From positions 1,488,001 through 1,552,000 of the forward strand of contig NZ_CP104562.2 in the NCBI RefSeq assembly GCF_025398155.2: DNA of 64,000 nucleotides. The letters run 5' to 3'. The DNA comes from Roseateles amylovorans (lineage in GTDB: Bacteria; Pseudomonadota; Gammaproteobacteria; Burkholderiales; Burkholderiaceae_C). Made by a program: the position numbers and the translations under genes. The notes below the pieces were generated by a model that was not told the origin of the DNA, made no database searches, and worked only from the letters and a program-made list of their open reading frames with translations. Below are positions 35,606 through 45,050 of the stretch, piece after piece (the first letter of the stretch is position 1; the number at the start of each line of letters is the position of its first letter).

Positions 35606-36637
35606 ATGAATGCGCCCCGAGACGCGTCCCTGTACGCGCCAGCCGCCTTGAGCGGTCGTCCTGCCGATGCTCACGACGGTCCCCTCTTTGAGGCCGATGC
35701 CGATGCCGATGCCGATCAGATCGCCGCGCCTGCGCCGCCGCAGGCTGCCATGCCGTCACCGCTGACCGGCGGCGGCGATGCGGGCGAGGCCGGGCTGGCA
35801 GGCAAGCGCTGGCTCGCGCGGCTGGAGGCGGACTACCGCCTGTCCCATGGCCGCTGCAGCGTGCACCATCGGCATGAAGGTCCGTTGCGCTTGCTCAAGA
35901 GCCTGTATCCGGAAGGGCCGGCCATCTGCCACAGCGTGCTGGTGCATCCGCCCAGCGGCCTGGTGGGCGGCGACACACTGGACATCGCGATGACGGTGGG
36001 CGAGGGCGCGCATGCGCTGGTCACTACCCCGGGGGCGACCCGCTTCTATCGCAGCCCGACCGGCGCTGCGGCCACCCAGCGGGTCACGGCGGCGCTGCAG
36101 CCCGGTGCGCGCCTGGAGTGGTTGCCGCTGGAGGCCATCGCCTATCCCGGCTGCGAGGCCTTCAACGAAGCGCGTTTCAGCCTCGCGCCCGGCGCTGAAC
36201 TGCTGGCGTGGGACATCACCGCCTTCGGCCTGCCCGGCGCTGGTCAAGCCTTCGACCACGGCCGCTTCATCCAGCATCTGGAGATTCCTGGCGTCTGGCT
36301 GGAGCACGGCTGCCTGTCGGCGGACGATGCCCTGCTGATGGACGGCGCGCTCGGCCTGGCCGGACAGCGCTGCATGGGCACGCTGGTGTTCGCCGCCGGC
36401 GGCGGCCTGGCCCGCGAGCGCCGGGAGCGGGCGCTGGACGTCGTGCGCGAGCGCATTGAGGCCGATGCGCTCCGGACTCGCGCGGGCGCGACAGCGGCGC
36501 AGGATGGGGTGCTGGTGGTCCGGGTGCTGGGGCCGGTGGTGGAGCCGGTGGCCGCCTTGCTGCGGCAGTGCTGGGCCGCCTGGCGGCACGAGCTGTGGGG
36601 CCTGGCGGGCACCGCACCGCGCTTGTGGTCGATGTAG
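35606..36637 (+). CDS. ureD: Urease accessory protein UreD
   Basis: 343 aa from the ATG at 35606. Residues about 66-330 read as UreD: RWLARLEADYRLSHGRC, then LLKSLYPEGPAICHSVLVHP, GLVGGDTLDIAM, TTPGATRFYRS, LEWLPLEAIAYPGCEAF and ELLAWDITAFGLPG. UreD binds the urease apoprotein and, with UreF and UreG, delivers nickel. The N-terminal 60 residues are Asp/Ala/Pro-rich with a short GCCGAT tandem and are not conserved; a later start at 35750 is possible. No ureA, ureB, ureC, ureE, ureF or ureG follows: downstream come a hairpin and a minus-strand gene. In this order ureD normally heads the urease operon next to urt, so this copy is displaced. Confidence 0.9.
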   Translation: MNAPRDASLYAPAALSGRPADAHDGPLFEADADADADQIAAPAPPQAAMPSPLTGGGDAGEAGLAGKRWLARLEADYRLSHGRCSVHHRHEGPLRLLKSLYPEGPAICHSVLVHPPSGLVGGDTLDIAMTVGEGAHALVTTPGATRFYRSPTGAAATQRVTAALQPGARLEWLPLEAIAYPGCEAFNEARFSLAPGAELLAWDITAFGLPGAGQAFDHGRFIQHLEIPGVWLEHGCLSADDALLMDGALGLAGQRCMGTLVFAAGGGLARERRERALDVVRERIEADALRTRAGATAAQDGVLVVRVLGPVVEPVAALLRQCWAAWRHELWGLAGTAPRLWSM

Positions 36638-36781
36638 CGAGGGCCTGGCCCGTCGCACGGTGCTGGCGTGCGGCGAACCCGCTTGAAGCCGGCGCTGCAA
36701 CACTCCGAAGGCTTGCGCGTGCGCGTCTAGTCGGTGCGTTCAGTCGGCGCGTTCAGTCGATTCGCTGATCGACAAAACAAA

Positions 36782-36819
36782 CCGGGCCCGAGCGGGACGG
36801 GTGTCCCGGTCGAGCCCGG
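36782..36819 (-). terminator. Probable terminator of the small minus-strand gene
   Basis: A two-part hairpin: CCGGGC (36782-36787) with GCCCGG (36814-36819) and GGGAC (36794-36798) with GTCCC (36803-36807). On the minus strand it is followed by a T-rich sequence (complement of CGACAAAACAAA), consistent with termination of the 36897-37154 transcript. Confidence 0.6.
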
Positions 36820-36896
36820 CGGTCAAGCGATTGCAGGAGAGAGATAAGGTGCGGGCACGAGTGCCAGCCATGGCTGAGACGAGGGTCGAGCCGGGT

Positions 36897-37154
36897 TCAA
36901 TCCATCCAGCTGCGGCGCGCGGCGCGGCGCAGCGAGGCGGCCAGTTCCGGACGCTCGGCCGCTTGTTCGCTGGCCAGGTTCATCAGCGCGGCGCGGGGAT
37001 GGGTCTGGCCCAGTTCACGCATCAGTTGACGCAGGCTGTGGCCCAGTTGGCTGCCGAGGGCCACCACACGCTCCCCGCCCTGGCGCGCGGCATTCACCCG
37101 CGCGACGTCGGACGGCATGACCTGGAGCGGCAGATTGAGAGTGATCGTGTTCAT
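36897..37154 (-). CDS. Small hypothetical protein
   Basis: 85 aa from the ATG at 37154 (MNTITLNLPLQVMPSDVARVN), preceded on the minus strand by GGAAACCG. The mature text is hydrophilic with basic and Ala-rich helices (AERPELAASLRRAARRSW). No signal peptide, no known domain. It is divergent from the LysR gene, an arrangement in which the regulator often controls its neighbour, and is followed by a hairpin terminator; these features support a real gene. Confidence 0.6.
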   Translation of the reverse strand: MNTITLNLPLQVMPSDVARVNAARQGGERVVALGSQLGHSLRQLMRELGQTHPRAALMNLASEQAAERPELAASLRRAARRSWMD

Positions 37155-37300
37155 GACGGTTTCCTTGTCGAGGACGCTCGGCACATCGCTGGCTGTCCAT
37201 GGGCGTGATATTGGGGGTTTTACCTAGTCCTGCCCAATTGAGAAGCGGAATCGGGTCATCACTGGCGCGAATGGCCCGTGACCGAATTAGCATCGGCGTC

Positions 37301-38296
37301 ATGAGCACGCCCCGCCCCGTCAACTTCCGCACCCTGGATCTGAACCTGTTGCGGGTATTTGACGTGGTGATGGAAGAGCGCCATGTCACCCGGGCCGCCC
37401 ATCGGCTGGCGATCACCCAGCCTGCGGTCAGCAATGCGCTGCGTCGGCTGCGGGAGGCGACCAACGAGGAACTTTTCCTGCCCACCTCCACCGGCGTGGA
37501 GCCCACCCTGCATGCGCAGGCGCTCTGGCCGACGGTGCGCAAGGCGCTGTCCAGCCTGCAGCAGGCACTGGAGCCTCAGGCTTTCGATCCGCGCGCCGCG
37601 GCCAACACGGTCAGCTTCACCCTGGCCATGGCCGACGCCACCGCCGCCTTGCTGGTGCCGGCGTTGGCGCGTCGTTTCATGCAGGAGGGCGTACATGTGG
37701 ACCTGCGCATCGTGCCGCTCACCACCCGGGATCCGCGCGACATGCTGGAGCAGGGCCGGGCGGACGTGGCGATCGGCTTCTTTCCCGATTTGAAGTCGAT
37801 GTTCGTCGGCGATGACGACGGCGGCGCCTTCCGCCGCACGGCGCTCTATGAGAGCCGCTACGTCTGCGTGATGCGCGCCGAGCATCCGCTGGCGCCCCCC
37901 GGCGCGCTCACCCTGGACAGCTACTGCGCTGCCCAGCATCTGCGGGTGAGCTTTGCCGGACGGCCGCACGGTTTCGTGGACGACGCCTTGGCGCGGCTGG
38001 GCCGGCGCCGCACGGTGGCCATCACCGTCAACAGCTTCTTCACCGGCGGGCTGGCGGTCCAGCAGTCTGACCTGCTCACCGTGCTGCCCAACAGCTTTGT
38101 GCCGGCCACCGGCATCGTCGGCCTGCTGGCCTGCCGGGAGGTGCCGTTCGAGCTGATGGGCATCGACATCAGCCAGCTCTGGCATGTGCGCCATGAGCTG
38201 GAGCCCGCTCAGCGCTGGCTGCGTCAGATGCTGCAGGAAGCCTCGGCGGAAATCCGTGCGCGCACCGAGGCCATGCCGTTGATGACCGGGGCCTGA
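37301..38296 (+). CDS. LysR-family transcriptional regulator
   Basis: 331 aa from the ATG at 37301. The N-terminal winged helix is typical: FRTLDLNLLRVFDVVMEERH followed by VTRAAHRLAITQPAVSNALRRLR. The effector domain (about residues 95-310) follows the NodD/PcpR-like subgroup (FTLAMADATAALLVPALARR, then LLTVLPNSF). Such regulators usually bind near their own promoter and control a divergent gene, here the 85-aa protein; the inducer is unknown. A convergent MFS gene follows 67 bp downstream. Confidence 0.9.
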   Translation: MSTPRPVNFRTLDLNLLRVFDVVMEERHVTRAAHRLAITQPAVSNALRRLREATNEELFLPTSTGVEPTLHAQALWPTVRKALSSLQQALEPQAFDPRAAANTVSFTLAMADATAALLVPALARRFMQEGVHVDLRIVPLTTRDPRDMLEQGRADVAIGFFPDLKSMFVGDDDGGAFRRTALYESRYVCVMRAEHPLAPPGALTLDSYCAAQHLRVSFAGRPHGFVDDALARLGRRRTVAITVNSFFTGGLAVQQSDLLTVLPNSFVPATGIVGLLACREVPFELMGIDISQLWHVRHELEPAQRWLRQMLQEASAEIRARTEAMPLMTGA

Positions 38297-38363
38297 CGGC
38301 ACATCGACCGCACACCCCCAGGACATCGGCGGCAGCTGCTGCCTGCCGTTATTGATCGTGCCT

Positions 38364-39896
38364 TCAGTGAGGTTCCACCGAGGGCGCGGCCGGCACCTCG
38401 GACCCCGGACGCCCACCGCGTGAGGCCCGGGGCCGCCCGAACAGGCGCCGCTCGGTCAACCGCTCGAACGGGAACAGGCTGCCCAGCGCGCCGCCGATGG
38501 ATGACAGCTGCTGGGCCGACCGCATCGCCTCCAACCCGAGTTCCTGCACCACGCGGCGCTCGCTGACCTCGGTCCCTTCCTTGACGCGGGACAGCGCATG
38601 CATCACATACAGACCCATCGCGGCGGAGGCGGCGAACAGGAACTCGATGTGGGCGAAGCGCAGCACCGACACCTCGTTCACCGCCACCGGCGAGACCCAG
38701 CGCACCACCACCGACAGTTGCCGTGACTGGAACCATTCCGCCGCGAGTCCGGCCAGGATGGGCGCCATGCCGCCCGCCACGGCACACACCAGCCCCACCG
38801 CTGCCAGATAGGCGGTGCCCTGGCCTTGCGGCGCCAGCTTCAGTCCCAGGTTGCCGGTGGCCAGGCCGATCCCGCCGCTGGCCGCGCCCATCAGCAGATG
38901 CACCCCGAACAGCAAGGCCAACTGCAAGCCATACGGCTCGCCCACCCGGGTGAACACCAGCCCCAGCGCGCAGATGAAATACAGCGGCAGGGCGACCGCG
39001 AGGATCGCCTTGTTGGAGAGTCGGTCCGACACGCGGCCCCACGACAGCAGCGTCAGCGCATTCGCCGCCTGGGCGGTGACCCACAGCGCAGTGACGGTGC
39101 CCAGTCCGTACTGCAGTTGCTGCAGCAGATACACCGTCAGGAACGGCGCGGAAAAATTGGTGGCCAGATTCCAACTGCCCAGCAGCACCAGCACGCGGCG
39201 GAAGTTGCGGTCCAGGAAGGGCGCCTTGAGCTTGTTCAGCGTCTTGCCCGGCGGGCCGGCTTCCAGCATCTGCGGCTCCGGCGTGCGTGACAAATACACC
39301 GTGCTCATCACGCTGGCCAGGCCGGCGACCAGGAAGGACACCACATAGGCCAGCCGCACATCCCCCATCGGCGGTCGGTCCGACAGCAACCCCATGCCCA
39401 GCGTGCACAGGCTGGCCAGCAGCGTGGCGGCCAGCAACCGGCGCGAGAAGAAGCTGCCCAGGCTCTGTGGCGGCAGCAGTTGATGGAACCAGGAATTGAT
39501 GGCGCAGCCCGCCACCGCGCTGGTGCTGGTGATGGCGAACTGCGCCGCCAGCAGCCAGGCCAGGGCGGCCGATTTGTCCTCCATCAGCGGCAGCGCGGCC
39601 AAGGCCAGGATCACCACCCGGGCCGCGGCCAGGGCGAAGATGCTCAGCCGCTTGCGCAGGCGCAGGCGCTCCACCAGCAAGGTGGCCGGCAACTGCAGCA
39701 CCTGCATCGCGAAGGGCAGGGCCGCCAGCAGGCCGATCAGCAGGGGGCCGGCCCCCAGGCTGAGCGCGAACGACACCAGCACCACGCCGCCCGACAGCGA
39801 CCCGATCATGCTCGCCCAGGCGGACTCGCGCACCAGCACGCGCTGCGCCTGTGCGAGCTGCTCGTCGGAGACCTGGGGGACGGGGCTGAGGATCAT
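38364..39896 (-). CDS. Major facilitator superfamily transporter
   Basis: 510 aa from the ATG at 39896; an earlier start at 39938 would add 14 residues without support. About 12 hydrophobic helices are visible, with the loop between helices 2 and 3 carrying LVERLRLRKRLS and the mid-protein loop WGRVSDRLSNKA, both typical MFS features. A hydrophilic tail of about 70 residues lies in the cytosol. The substrate cannot be inferred. The gene is convergent with LysR and divergent from the DUF4132 cluster. Confidence 0.85.
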   Translation of the reverse strand: MILSPVPQVSDEQLAQAQRVLVRESAWASMIGSLSGGVVLVSFALSLGAGPLLIGLLAALPFAMQVLQLPATLLVERLRLRKRLSIFALAAARVVILALAALPLMEDKSAALAWLLAAQFAITSTSAVAGCAINSWFHQLLPPQSLGSFFSRRLLAATLLASLCTLGMGLLSDRPPMGDVRLAYVVSFLVAGLASVMSTVYLSRTPEPQMLEAGPPGKTLNKLKAPFLDRNFRRVLVLLGSWNLATNFSAPFLTVYLLQQLQYGLGTVTALWVTAQAANALTLLSWGRVSDRLSNKAILAVALPLYFICALGLVFTRVGEPYGLQLALLFGVHLLMGAASGGIGLATGNLGLKLAPQGQGTAYLAAVGLVCAVAGGMAPILAGLAAEWFQSRQLSVVVRWVSPVAVNEVSVLRFAHIEFLFAASAAMGLYVMHALSRVKEGTEVSERRVVQELGLEAMRSAQQLSSIGGALGSLFPFERLTERRLFGRPRASRGGRPGSEVPAAPSVEPH

Positions 39897-40110
39897 CGCG
39901 TGGCGGCACCCGGGTGTGAAGGCCAGCGCTGACGGCAATCCGCGTTCCGGCCGCAGCGGGAGGTCGGGCGCGTCGTGGCGGTGTGAGGTGCGGCGTGGCG
40001 GCTCAGCGCGCGAACTGGCTCACACTGGCTCGTCCGGTGAGCTTTCTGCTTGGCTATAGTGCCTCGGACAAAACGACGGACATGCCGTGAAAGGGCATGG
40101 GAGGACAAGC

Positions 40111-43100
40111 ATGCTGCAGTGGCTAGGCAAGGCGCTCGGGGGTGACCTTGAGGAGACGCCGGGAATTCCGCCGGAATGGAAAACCCAGTTGGCGGCGAGG
40201 CTGGACCGGCCGATCGCCCGGCCACCCCATCTGAAGGAGGGCCTGGCCGAGGACATCGCCCGCTACCTGCTGACCGGCCAGCCCGAATCGGTGCTGACGG
40301 ACGCCGGCCAATCGGTGGGCATCGGCCAGGTGATGGGGGTGGTCGGCTACGGTCATGATGAAACCGGCGGCATGTACCAGTACATCGCCCAATTGCCGCA
40401 GGCGGTCCTGGCACGCTGGGCGCTGCTGCTGGAGGCCTGTACCGGTTCCCGGACGGCCACGCATGTGTCGTCCAGTCCGCTCTACCTGTCGCTGCCGGCG
40501 GGCGCGCGCTGGGCGGAGGTGATGCTGGTACAGGGCGCGGGCATCTGCCTGAACACCTGGTCCAGCCGGGCCCAGTCCCGCACGCCGTTCGCGACCGTCG
40601 AAGGTCTGTTGCAGGCCCAGGGCCATCCGGAAGCCTTGCTGCTCACCAGTGCCTTCGCGCCCAGATTGAACATGCGCCAGCCACTGGTGGCGAGCATGCC
40701 CGGTTATGCCGAGGCGCTTGATCAGCATCTGGAACGCCTTCGCCCGTTGATGTCGCCGACCGCGGTGGACGCCCGCCTGCACATTCTGAAGCTGCTGAAG
40801 CCGGCCTTGGAGACCACCCTGATCCGTCTGGCGCCTGAACTCGCCCAGATGGCGGTGGCGGGCAGCCGTCAAGTGCGCGGCGAGGCCGAGCTGTTTGCGT
40901 TCAAGGTGCCCGACGCGCTGGCGCCGGAGCTCCAGCGGATTGCGGTGCAGGACAAGCCGGAGCAGCGCCAACTGGCCCTGCGCCTGCTCTACCGGCTGGG
41001 GTCGACCCGCCAGCGCGCCGACTGGACCGACTTCGCCCGCACCACGGCGGCCGCCGACAAGGCCAGTTCCATCCAGGCGCTGATCCAGGAGTGGGACAGC
41101 GTCGCCGCGGCCTCGGCGGGCGACGTCAGTGCCGAGCTGCCGCCTTACGCCGTGCCGGTGATCGACTGGACCTCGGACGGCCTGCCGTCGGACGAGGCGC
41201 TGGACGGCTTCTGGGCGGCGCTGAACCAGGCCATCGACGCGGACAACGCCCTCACCCGCAAGCGCCATGAGGAGGCCGCCGCGCGAGGGCATCAGTGGGT
41301 ATTGCACCTCGTCGAACCCTATGGCGCAGAGACTCGGGCGCACTTGCTGACCTATCTGCGCGGCGATGCCGCCAAGCCGGCGCAGACGGCGTCGGTCCAG
41401 GGACGGGTCGGCTGGGGCTTCGTGGCCCCGCAGATCCAGGCGCTGGCCGAGGCCGGTCAGCTGTCGCCGTTGTCGGCGATGAAGATGCTCAGCTTCTTCC
41501 AACTGGCTGCGGATCGCGATGGCGAATTCAGTCATCCCGCCTGTCAGGTGTTTGATGCCCTGCATCGGCGTGACGGGCATCCCACCTTGCTGGAGCTGGC
41601 CGCGATGGTCGAGGGTCAGGGCTTGCCGCCCGAGGGCCTGATCCGCAACTATTGCCGCACCTGGGGCGGCTCGCTCGCCAATGATTGGTCGGATGACGCG
41701 GTCTGGCCCTTCGTGGCCCACCATGTGGAGGAGGTCGCCGCGCGCCTGGCCAAGCCCAATCCGGGCGATTACACCTTCGAGGCCTCCAAGCTGTTCCGCG
41801 CGGTGGGCACCTTGCCGGTGATTCCCTCGGCGCTGGTGAGCGTGCTGTTCGACCTGGCCCTGGCGGGCAGCAAGGTCGCCCGACTGGCGGCGCAGCGCGC
41901 ATTGCAGCGGCTGCCCGGCAAGGAGGAACGCATCATGGCCGCGCTGTCCGACGGCCAGTCCGAGACCCGCGCCAATGCCGCCGCATGGCTGGCCCGTCTG
42001 CGCCATGCACCGGCCCTGCCGGCCCTGGAGGCGGCGGTGCGCAAGGAGAAGCAGGACATCGCCAAGGGCGCTTTGCTCGAAGCGCTGCTGGCGCTCGGCC
42101 AGCCGGTCGAGAAGTACCTGGACCGTGACGCACTGGATGCCGAGGCGGCGAAGCTGATCGCCAAGGGGCTGCCGAAGGATCTCGCCTGGTTCCCCTGGTC
42201 CGCGCTGCCCACGGTGCGCTGGGCCGACAACGGCCGCGCCGTGCCCGCCGAGACCCTGCGCTGGCTGCTGGTGCAGGCCTTCAAGCAGAAGTCGCCGGAA
42301 CCCAATGCGGTGCTGCGCAAGTACTGCGGCATGTTCGATGCGCGCGACCGCGAGGCCCTGGGCCAGGTCGTGCTGGAAGCCTGGCTGGTCGAGGACGTGC
42401 GCCCGATCCCGGCAGACGAGGCGCTGGCGCGGGCCACGCAGGCCGCCCAATCCACCTTCCAGAGCATGGCAAGCTATCCCCAGTACTACCAGGACGATCC
42501 GAAACTGGGCAAGACGGTGGAAGAAATCACCGCCATGATGCTGCCCGGCTACCTGCGCCAGCCCGCCGGCAGCGCGGTCGCCAGCAAGGGGCTGCTGGCG
42601 GTGGCGTCGGCCTGTGCGGCCGAGCGTGCGGCGCCCCTGGTGCATCGTTATCTCAAGGAGTGGTACGGCCAGCGTGCCGCGCAGGGCAAGGCCCTGATTG
42701 CGATGCTGGCCTGGATCGCACATCCGTCCGCCACCCAGCTGATGCTGGCGGTGGGCTCGCGCTTTCGCACCAAGAGCTTCCAGGAAGAGGCCACCCGGCA
42801 GGCTGCCGCACTGGCGGAGCGCAACGGCTGGACCTTGGCCGAACTGGCGGACCGCACCGTGCCCTCGGCGGGTTTCGACGAGGACGGTGTGATGGCGCTC
42901 AGCTACGGCGGTCGCGAGTTCACGGCGCGGCTGCTGCCCAGCTTCAAGATCGAACTCTTCAATCCGGACGGCAAGAAGATCGCCGCACTGCCTGAGCCGC
43001 GGCAGGACGACGATGAGGAGCAGGCCCGCGAGGCGAAGAAGGCGCTGAGCGCAGCGAAGAAGGAGCTCAAGAGCATCGTCGAGCTGCAGACCGACCGCCT

Positions 43101-43914
43101 CTACGAAGCCTTGTGCACCGGACGCGCCTGGCCCCAGGCCGACTGGCGCGACTATCTGCTCGCGCATCCGGTGCTTCGGCACCTCGTGCAGCGGCTGATC
43201 TGGGTGGAAGTGGCACCGCCCGAGTCCGAGGTCGATTCTGTCGATGCCGACGCGCCCGGCCATGACCCGTCATCGTCCACCCCATCGACGACGCCATTAC
43301 CCGCCGCATCGGCAGGCCAGGTGTTGCGCAGCTTCCGCCCACTGGACGACGGCACGCTCACCGATCTGGACGACAACGAGGTGGTGCTGGCGCCGCAGGC
43401 CTATGTCCGCGTGGCCCATGATTCCCTGCTGACCGAGGCGCAGGTGCGGGCCTGGCAGCAGCATCTGTCGGACTACGAAATCACGCCGCTGTTCCAGCAG
43501 ATCGGCAAGGGCGTCTACCAGTTGCCGGCGGATCGGGCCAAGGCGGATGCGATCAAGGACTTCGAAGGTCACCTGATCGAGACCTTTGCCTTGCGCGGCC
43601 GCGCGACCAAGCTCGGCTACCTGCGCGGGCCGACCGAGGACGGCGGCTGGTTCATGACCTACCTGAAACGTTTCCCGACGCTGGGCCTGGAGGCAGTGAT
43701 CGAGTTCACCGGCAATCCGCTGCCGGAGAGCAACCGCACGGTGGCCTTGATCTCGCTGAGCTTCCAGCGCGCCGGGCAGGACGCGAGCGGCCGCAGCCTG
43801 GCCCTGGCGCAGGTGCCTGCCATCCTGCTGTCCGAGTGCTACAACGACCTGCGCCTGATCGCGGCGGAGGGCACCGGCTTCGATGCGGACTGGCGCAAGA
43901 AGAGCGAATATTGA
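40111..43914 (+). CDS. DUF4132 protein with HEAT-like repeats (first gene of MoxR/VWA/SWIM cluster)
   Basis: 1267 aa from the ATG at 40111, which follows GGGAGGAC at the right distance; a GTG at 40087 is in frame but lacks a ribosome site. The central part has helical-pair repeats (KVARLAAQRALQRLPGKEER, then ETRANAAAWLARLRHAPALP). Residues about 900-1040 match DUF4132 (WTLAELADRTVPSAGFDEDG, LSYGGREFTARL, KIAALPEPRQDD, LQTDRLYEALCTGRAWPQAD). Proteins of this sort (MolR-like) accompany MoxR and VWA genes in many bacteria; no enzyme activity is known. TATAGT at 40055-40060 is a candidate -10. The next gene starts 14 bp after the stop. Confidence 0.8.
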   Translation: MLQWLGKALGGDLEETPGIPPEWKTQLAARLDRPIARPPHLKEGLAEDIARYLLTGQPESVLTDAGQSVGIGQVMGVVGYGHDETGGMYQYIAQLPQAVLARWALLLEACTGSRTATHVSSSPLYLSLPAGARWAEVMLVQGAGICLNTWSSRAQSRTPFATVEGLLQAQGHPEALLLTSAFAPRLNMRQPLVASMPGYAEALDQHLERLRPLMSPTAVDARLHILKLLKPALETTLIRLAPELAQMAVAGSRQVRGEAELFAFKVPDALAPELQRIAVQDKPEQRQLALRLLYRLGSTRQRADWTDFARTTAAADKASSIQALIQEWDSVAAASAGDVSAELPPYAVPVIDWTSDGLPSDEALDGFWAALNQAIDADNALTRKRHEEAAARGHQWVLHLVEPYGAETRAHLLTYLRGDAAKPAQTASVQGRVGWGFVAPQIQALAEAGQLSPLSAMKMLSFFQLAADRDGEFSHPACQVFDALHRRDGHPTLLELAAMVEGQGLPPEGLIRNYCRTWGGSLANDWSDDAVWPFVAHHVEEVAARLAKPNPGDYTFEASKLFRAVGTLPVIPSALVSVLFDLALAGSKVARLAAQRALQRLPGKEERIMAALSDGQSETRANAAAWLARLRHAPALPALEAAVRKEKQDIAKGALLEALLALGQPVEKYLDRDALDAEAAKLIAKGLPKDLAWFPWSALPTVRWADNGRAVPAETLRWLLVQAFKQKSPEPNAVLRKYCGMFDARDREALGQVVLEAWLVEDVRPIPADEALARATQAAQSTFQSMASYPQYYQDDPKLGKTVEEITAMMLPGYLRQPAGSAVASKGLLAVASACAAERAAPLVHRYLKEWYGQRAAQGKALIAMLAWIAHPSATQLMLAVGSRFRTKSFQEEATRQAAALAERNGWTLAELADRTVPSAGFDEDGVMALSYGGREFTARLLPSFKIELFNPDGKKIAALPEPRQDDDEEQAREAKKALSAAKKELKSIVELQTDRLYEALCTGRAWPQADWRDYLLAHPVLRHLVQRLIWVEVAPPESEVDSVDADAPGHDPSSSTPSTTPLPAASAGQVLRSFRPLDDGTLTDLDDNEVVLAPQAYVRVAHDSLLTEAQVRAWQQHLSDYEITPLFQQIGKGVYQLPADRAKADAIKDFEGHLIETFALRGRATKLGYLRGPTEDGGWFMTYLKRFPTLGLEAVIEFTGNPLPESNRTVALISLSFQRAGQDASGRSLALAQVPAILLSECYNDLRLIAAEGTGFDADWRKKSEY

Positions 43915-43928
43915 AGGGCCGTATCGAC

Positions 43929-45050
43929 ATGACGACGCCATCCACCGACACCGCACGCCAGGCGGCGACCGCGTTGCGCGCCCCTGCCGAGGTCCTGCAT
44001 GCGGAAGAACTCGCGCGGCTGGCCGAGGCCGACCACGGCCCCCGACCCGAGGGCTGGCGACTCTCGCCGCGCTCGGTGCGGGCCTTCATCGTCGGCGACG
44101 ATCGACTGGGCGTGCGGCGCAAGTTTTATGGCGACGATGCGCTGATCGACCGCTGCATCGTCACCCTGATGAGCGACCGGGGCCTGCTGCTGGTGGGCGA
44201 GCCAGGCACCGCGAAATCGATGCTGTCGGAGCTGCTGTGCGCGGCGGTTTCCGGCCGCTCCGGCTGCGTGGTGCAGGGCACCGCCGGCACCACCGAGGAC
44301 CAGATCAAGTACGGCTGGAACTATGCGCTGCTGCTGGCGGAGGGCCCGTCGATGCGGGCGCTGGTGCGCGGGCCGATGTTCGATGCGATGCGGGAGGGCG
44401 TGCTCTGCCGCTTCGAGGAACTGACCCGGGTGCAGCCCGAGATCCAGGACAGCCTGATCAGCCTGCTGTCCGAGAAACTGCTGCATGTGCCGGAGCTGGA
44501 TGGCGACGACGGGCTCGTCTTTGCCGCGCGCGGCTTCAACGTGCTGGCCACCGCCAACATCCGCGACCGCGGCGTGCATGAGATGTCCAGCGCGCTGAAG
44601 CGCCGCTTCAACTTCGAGACGGTGCGTCCGATCGCCGACCGCAAGCTGGAAACCCAGCTGGTGCGCGAGCAGACCGATGCGCTGCTGCGCCGCGCCCGGG
44701 TGGAGGTGGACCTGCCGCCCGATGTGCTGGAGCTGCTGGTCACCGCCTTCCATGACCTGCGTCAGGGCGTGACCGCCGAAGGCGTGGTGGTGGAGCGGCC
44801 GGCGGCGGTGATGTCGTCGGCCGAGGCGGTGTCGGTGGGCTATGCGGCCTGCCTGGATGCGCACTTCTTCGGTAGTGGCGACGTCGGCGGGGAACACATC
44901 GCGCGGCAGCTCATCGGCACCGTGCTCAAGGACAACCCGGACGACGGAAAGAAGCTGCGCCACTACTTCGATGTCGTGGTCAAGCAGCGCGCGCAGCGTC
45001 AGCCGCAGTGGAAGCGCTTGCTGGAGGCGCGGCGGGAACTGGATCGGTGA
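43929..45050 (+). CDS. MoxR-type AAA+ ATPase
   Basis: 373 aa from the ATG at 43929. Walker A is GEPGTAKS (residues 90-97). The Walker B position reads VLCRFEELTRV, an E-E variant of D-E, as is usual in this MoxR subgroup. Sensor 1 is NVLATANIRDRGVHEMSSAL and the arginine finger region is LKRRFNFE. The protein should hydrolyse ATP to remodel a client together with the VWA protein two genes on. Its TGA overlaps the GTG start of the next gene (GTGA), so translation is coupled. Confidence 0.9.
   Translation: MTTPSTDTARQAATALRAPAEVLHAEELARLAEADHGPRPEGWRLSPRSVRAFIVGDDRLGVRRKFYGDDALIDRCIVTLMSDRGLLLVGEPGTAKSMLSELLCAAVSGRSGCVVQGTAGTTEDQIKYGWNYALLLAEGPSMRALVRGPMFDAMREGVLCRFEELTRVQPEIQDSLISLLSEKLLHVPELDGDDGLVFAARGFNVLATANIRDRGVHEMSSALKRRFNFETVRPIADRKLETQLVREQTDALLRRARVEVDLPPDVLELLVTAFHDLRQGVTAEGVVVERPAAVMSSAEAVSVGYAACLDAHFFGSGDVGGEHIARQLIGTVLKDNPDDGKKLRHYFDVVVKQRAQRQPQWKRLLEARRELDR

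Noticed and set aside
40123..43263. A 1046-residue minus-strand frame opposite the DUF4132 gene
   Set aside because: Antisense shadow with Gln/Arg/Gly-rich text; the plus-strand gene has a ribosome site and DUF4132 motifs.
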